Origin: Blakeslea trispora | Taxonomy: Eukaryota > Mucoromycota > Mucoromycetes > Mucorales > Choanephoraceae | Reading direction: 5' to 3' | Length of the DNA stretch: 64,000 nt | Assembly: GCA_025331445.1 (NCBI GenBank) | Contig: JAIWNE010000066.1 | Location: 62,001-126,000 of the forward strand | Program-made: the position numbers and the translations under genes | Shown: piece by piece, positions 60,816 through 64,000 of the stretch | How positions within the stretch are numbered: the stretch's first letter is position 1 | Layout: every line of letters starts with the position of its first letter | The notes under the pieces: model-generated | Seen by the model: the letters and a program-made list of their open reading frames with translations, nothing else | What the model was told of the DNA's origin: nothing | Databases searched by the model: none

Positions 60816-61127
60816 TCATACATTTGGCACTCGATCTTTTCGATGATCATGATAAGAAGGTGGTGGTGGTTCTATCGAGTCTTCGGGTGGTCTATAGGTG
60901 ACTATAGGATCTGATGTGGGATATTGTGTTGGAGGAGGAGGATAGGTAGGAGGGTGGATAGATTGATGAGTAATACCGTTCATGTCCACTACCATATAAT
61001 GAGGTGATGGCTGTTCTGTTATTGTTCCGGCTCGATTACGCCCTGTTTTTCGAAGACACAACACAATAGCCAAGAACATGGCCAAGAGACAAATAATCCA
61101 TATAACGTGATATACGCCAAATATCAT
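60816..61127 (-). CDS. small single-pass membrane protein with PPxY motifs
   Basis: A 103-aa frame from the Met at 61127; an upstream in-frame Met at 61208 would add a Phe-rich leader that looks like UTR. The first 25 residues are a transmembrane helix (VYHVIWIICLLAMFLAIVLCL), then a basic stop-transfer RKTGRNR. The cytosolic tail is Pro-rich, with PPTYPPPP and PPPPSYHD. PPxY motifs bind WW domains of Nedd4/Rsp5 ubiquitin ligases. The layout resembles yeast Rcr1-type Rsp5 adaptors, though sequence similarity is not evident. The tail-to-tail ZnF-UBP neighbour also points to ubiquitin biology, which may be coincidence. Confidence 0.65.
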   Translation of the reverse strand: MIFGVYHVIWIICLLAMFLAIVLCLRKTGRNRAGTITEQPSPHYMVVDMNGITHQSIHPPTYPPPPTQYPTSDPIVTYRPPEDSIEPPPPSYHDHRKDRVPNV

Positions 61128-62427
61128 TGAAAAATAAAATAAAGAGAGGAAAAAAGGGAAAAAAAAAGAAAATAGAATTTCAACACAGCTTTTTTTAAAA
61201 TGTTTCATTGTTCTAAAAAAAACAAAAAAGGGCTTGGCTTTACCCCGAAATCAAATAACTCTTTTTTTCTACTTTGTAAAATCCAACTTTTATTGTTTTC
61301 TCTCCTTTTTGCTGTACCATTGTTCTTACATCTAAAATTGATTCTTTACAAGTCATTCCTATCATGAAACTCTAGGGGCGCTCGTTTATCTCAACAATTT
61401 TATGTGCTCTTCCGGTCATTGACACTAGTTGGAAAGAAACACTAGCAAAAGGAAAAGAAAGAGATGATATTGCTTTTCTATATCATGATAAAGCATATAG
61501 AGTGACTATGACTAACAAAAAAAAAAAGACAATGTAGTCTCAACAGAAGCTACAAAGTGTTCAATCATAACACTTTAACACTGACAATGAATCATTTTTT
61601 TACTACAACAAATTGAAATTCAGAATTTGATATTGAAGAAAAAAGGGGTCTTTCAGATGTAATAAAATAACAGTTTTGTTCCCAATTGAGAAATATAGAG
61701 TGCTTGGAGGGAATTAGCACAAGGTAATGTTGACGAATAAAAAAAAAGTAGTCAACAAGCTTTATAAGAGAAATTCAGGCAAAACCCCCTCTTCCTTTCC
61801 TAGTTCAACATTTAAGGTTTCTGTAAAAAATAAAAAGCAACCCTAAATGTAGGTATGTGTAACCAAAAGACATGAGAGATGGTTACAAGACAGAATCATC
61901 TGCTTTAAAAAAAAATACTAGAATATAACCTGTTGGTATATTACAGCTTTTTTTATTTGAAATAGACTCTTTTTATTATTATTATGCTGAGCAAATGCCT
62001 CTTTAGAGATCGTGTAGAACACATGCTAGAATCTATATATGCGCTTGGAAAAAAAGACAAACTAAAGAATTCAGCCAAATGTCCCCCTCTGTGTAGCCTT
62101 ACCATTGTGCTACTTTTTAAAAAACTTGTCAAGTATTACAATGATCGAGTATGATGCTTGATCTTCATTACAGAATAAATTGTACAATTCGATCAATTTG
62201 CCCTGCATTTGAGAACTGAGCACAATTATTTTTTTTCTAAAGCATCTTGTAAAAGTAGTTGAATAGTTTGCCCTTGTTTAAACTGGGTCTAAAGTTTCTC
62301 TTGGGCTTTATTGGGGAGATTGAAATTCACCCTATGCAAATTGATAACCATATATAAAAACACTTATTATATCTTTTATGCTAGTGATAAAGAGTTTATT
62401 GGTAATATTAGCTATTTTTTCTTTTCT
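61128..62427. other. 1.3 kb intergenic region
   Basis: AT-rich, between the PPxY protein and the 3' end of the chitosanase gene. No gene, tRNA or recognisable repeat was seen. Confidence 0.45.
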
Positions 62428-63761
62428 TTAGATGAAATCCCAAGGCAAGTCAAAAAGTGAATATTTTCCTTTACAATGCTTTTCATCCCGATGAAGATTA
62501 GATTTGCCAGTAACATTTACACCAAATTCTTTAAGTTCAATAGGTGCCTGTAAATCCTTGTAACGATCATACTCATCTACCAAGTTTTGAAGGTCCTTGC
62601 TTCGAGATGCACTTTCTGGCCAAACATCATCACTATAGACAGAAAATGAGTTGTCAATAAAAAAAATAGTATTGAGAATACATACGGATAACAACATTGT
62701 AATTGACGTCGAGTTGTTAAGAATCGAGTTAAATATTCCTTTTCAGATTCTGTATCTAAACGAGGACCAGTGAGAGTAATGATACGAACAATGTTGATAT
62801 CCGGCTCAACATATTGGTATCCGTGTTGAATGATGGTGTCTAGTATTTTGTGTGTGAATACTTTTTGTGTGTGTATTGTTTCTTTATAAAGCTTACCATA
62901 GAAAATGGCTCGACCAAGTGGAGAAGTGACACCATTCTGTGCAGCATAACGTGTACTAGGAAGCATATAATTCTTATAAACCCAATCGATTTGCATCTTG
63001 GCAAATTTGCTGTTGGACCGACAAGCTTCATGTTTCCAGGCAGCACAATAGTTGAATAGACCCAAGACAGTTCCTCTACTTTGACGATCGCAATGGGGTA
63101 ATAGACCGATTTGTTTGATACGAGGAAGGTAAGGCAAGAGTAAGTTGATTGGACTTTTGAGAGCATATTTTTGAATCACAATTTCAGCATCTCCTGTAGC
63201 AGTCTAATTTGATGATAAATAAGCAATGGTTGCAATCATAACTATTTGTCACTTACTGTGAAACCAGCATAACCTGCAGTAAATCCTCTTGAATCCTTGA
63301 TATTTTCGCAATAACTAGAGAGTCATTTGGTTGGTTTCAAGAAATAAACTTTTTAATTCTTTTTGGGAAAATACTTGCGCATAAGAAAAGTTGGGAGTGC
63401 CATCTTCAAACACATTGGTAATCATGCTTGCTATCTTGATAGTGTTGTCATCTATTTTGCTGATTTTGGGTAGACCAGTTAGACTGTAGAAAGTAGTGCC
63501 ATTTTTAGGAGAAACGCAACCATCATTGGCAGACTAAAGATAAACCATGATCTTGTTAGAAAAGAAAAAAAGTAAAAAAGGATAGATTCAATACTTTACT
63601 GTGTTGTTTGTGATAAAAGTAAATTTGGAACAGATGGCATCTGTTGCTTCAAAATCGTTTTGACAATAAGCATTGGCAGTATTACGTTTAACTTCATGTT
63701 TGGCAGGTAAGGCTAAAACACCTAGAGCAAAGAATATAGGGAATGCCAATAATTGAACCAT
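62428..63761 (-). CDS. secreted chitosanase, glycoside hydrolase family 46
   Basis: GH46 chitosanases hydrolyse beta-1,4 bonds in chitosan, the main wall polymer of Mucorales, so this enzyme may serve wall remodelling. Exons 63761-63600, 63533-63379, 63314-63257, 63203-62897, 62839-62686 and 62632-62428 encode 346 aa. A signal peptide (MVQLLAFPIFFALGVLALPA) is followed by a short propeptide-like KHEVKR. The catalytic segment is FSYAYCENIKDSRGFTAGYAGFTTATGDAEIV, with the general-acid Glu in YCEN and the second Asp in TGDAE. The intron between SYA and YCEN keeps the frame only with a GC donor (GCAAGT, 63315-63378). The C-terminal part has DRYKDLQAPIELKEFGV. The protein probably passes through the ER, as Cys residues are plentiful. 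Confidence 0.88.
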
Positions 63762-64000
63762 TTTGTATGAGAGAAAGTATTTCTTGTTTTAATGAATTTT
63801 TTCTCAATAGATGCTTCAAGAAAGTACTCAGTATTTATAAGTTTGACATGAGATGCTTTCTCCTTAATTTTAAGGTTTTTTTTTTTTTTCACTGTCAATT
63901 TTCTGTCTAGCCTTCTCCTTGGTTTTTTTTTTTATTGATTAAATTAATGCGTGACATTGTTGTGTTGCCTCAGACTATAAAAAAAAAAAGAGCGGGTGTA
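63762..64000. other. upstream region of the chitosanase gene
   Basis: Probable promoter with T-rich tracts. No motif was recognised before the window ends. Confidence 0.4.

Overview
The window is nuclear DNA of an early-diverging filamentous fungus, almost certainly Mucoromycota, order Mucorales. It is AT-rich, has many 45-70 nt GT-AG introns and long poly-A/T tracts. It carries a rhizoferrin-type siderophore synthetase, a secreted GH46 chitosanase, calcineurin A, and the kind of transposons found in these genomes. No prokaryotic features, CRISPR arrays, tRNA or rRNA genes were recognised.

Layout. (1) 88-3417: a Mutator-like (MULE) transposase joined to an OTU cysteine-protease domain, broken by single-base frameshifts. 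(2) 3418-8316: a 4.9 kb gene-free stretch with a 78 bp CT tract and, at its 3' end, three perfect SreA-type iron-GATA sites in front of (3) the NIS siderophore synthetase (8317-10456). (4) 10677-24170: p24/TMED cargo receptor, CENP-I/Mis6 kinetochore protein, beta-tubulin, folliculin-interacting protein (FNIP), a small sulfotransferase and a small Ser-rich protein. (5) 24171-38339: a transposon-rich accessory island. Here a Mucorales repeated-family gene (35886 down to 26339) has a 7.5 kb CACTA-like element (28255-35738) in its first intron. The element carries a tnp2-type transposase, a decayed Crypton tyrosine recombinase and an unknown coiled-coil ORF. The split gene is also disrupted by a 0.38 kb inverted duplication that would form a long hairpin RNA. 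A Tc1/mariner relic and a second broken MULE lie alongside. (6) 38340-63761: dense housekeeping genes: kinesin-3, calcineurin A, a small unknown protein, a GMC oxidoreductase, an MFS monocarboxylate-type transporter, enolase-phosphatase E1, Arp4, exocyst Sec5, a stand-alone HDAC6-type ZnF-UBP protein, a PPxY membrane protein and a GH46 chitosanase.

Functional themes. Several housekeeping genes serve cytoskeleton and hyphal growth (beta-tubulin, kinesin-3, Sec5, p24, CENP-I). FNIP and calcineurin A are nutrient and calcium signalling components. Genes are tightly packed. Convergent pairs lie 4, 7 and 28 bp apart, so their 3' UTRs must overlap.

The points most worth following are: the resistance-type residues C165/Y167/A198 in beta-tubulin; the iron-GATA sites at the siderophore gene; the CACTA element holding a dead Crypton and an unknown ORF inside a host gene intron; the inverted duplication as a possible RNAi trigger; the OTU-bearing MULE; and unusual splicing (14 and 22 nt microexons, GC-AG introns, a possible 28 nt intron). 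All exon boundaries were assigned by hand from reading frame, splice consensus and family conservation.
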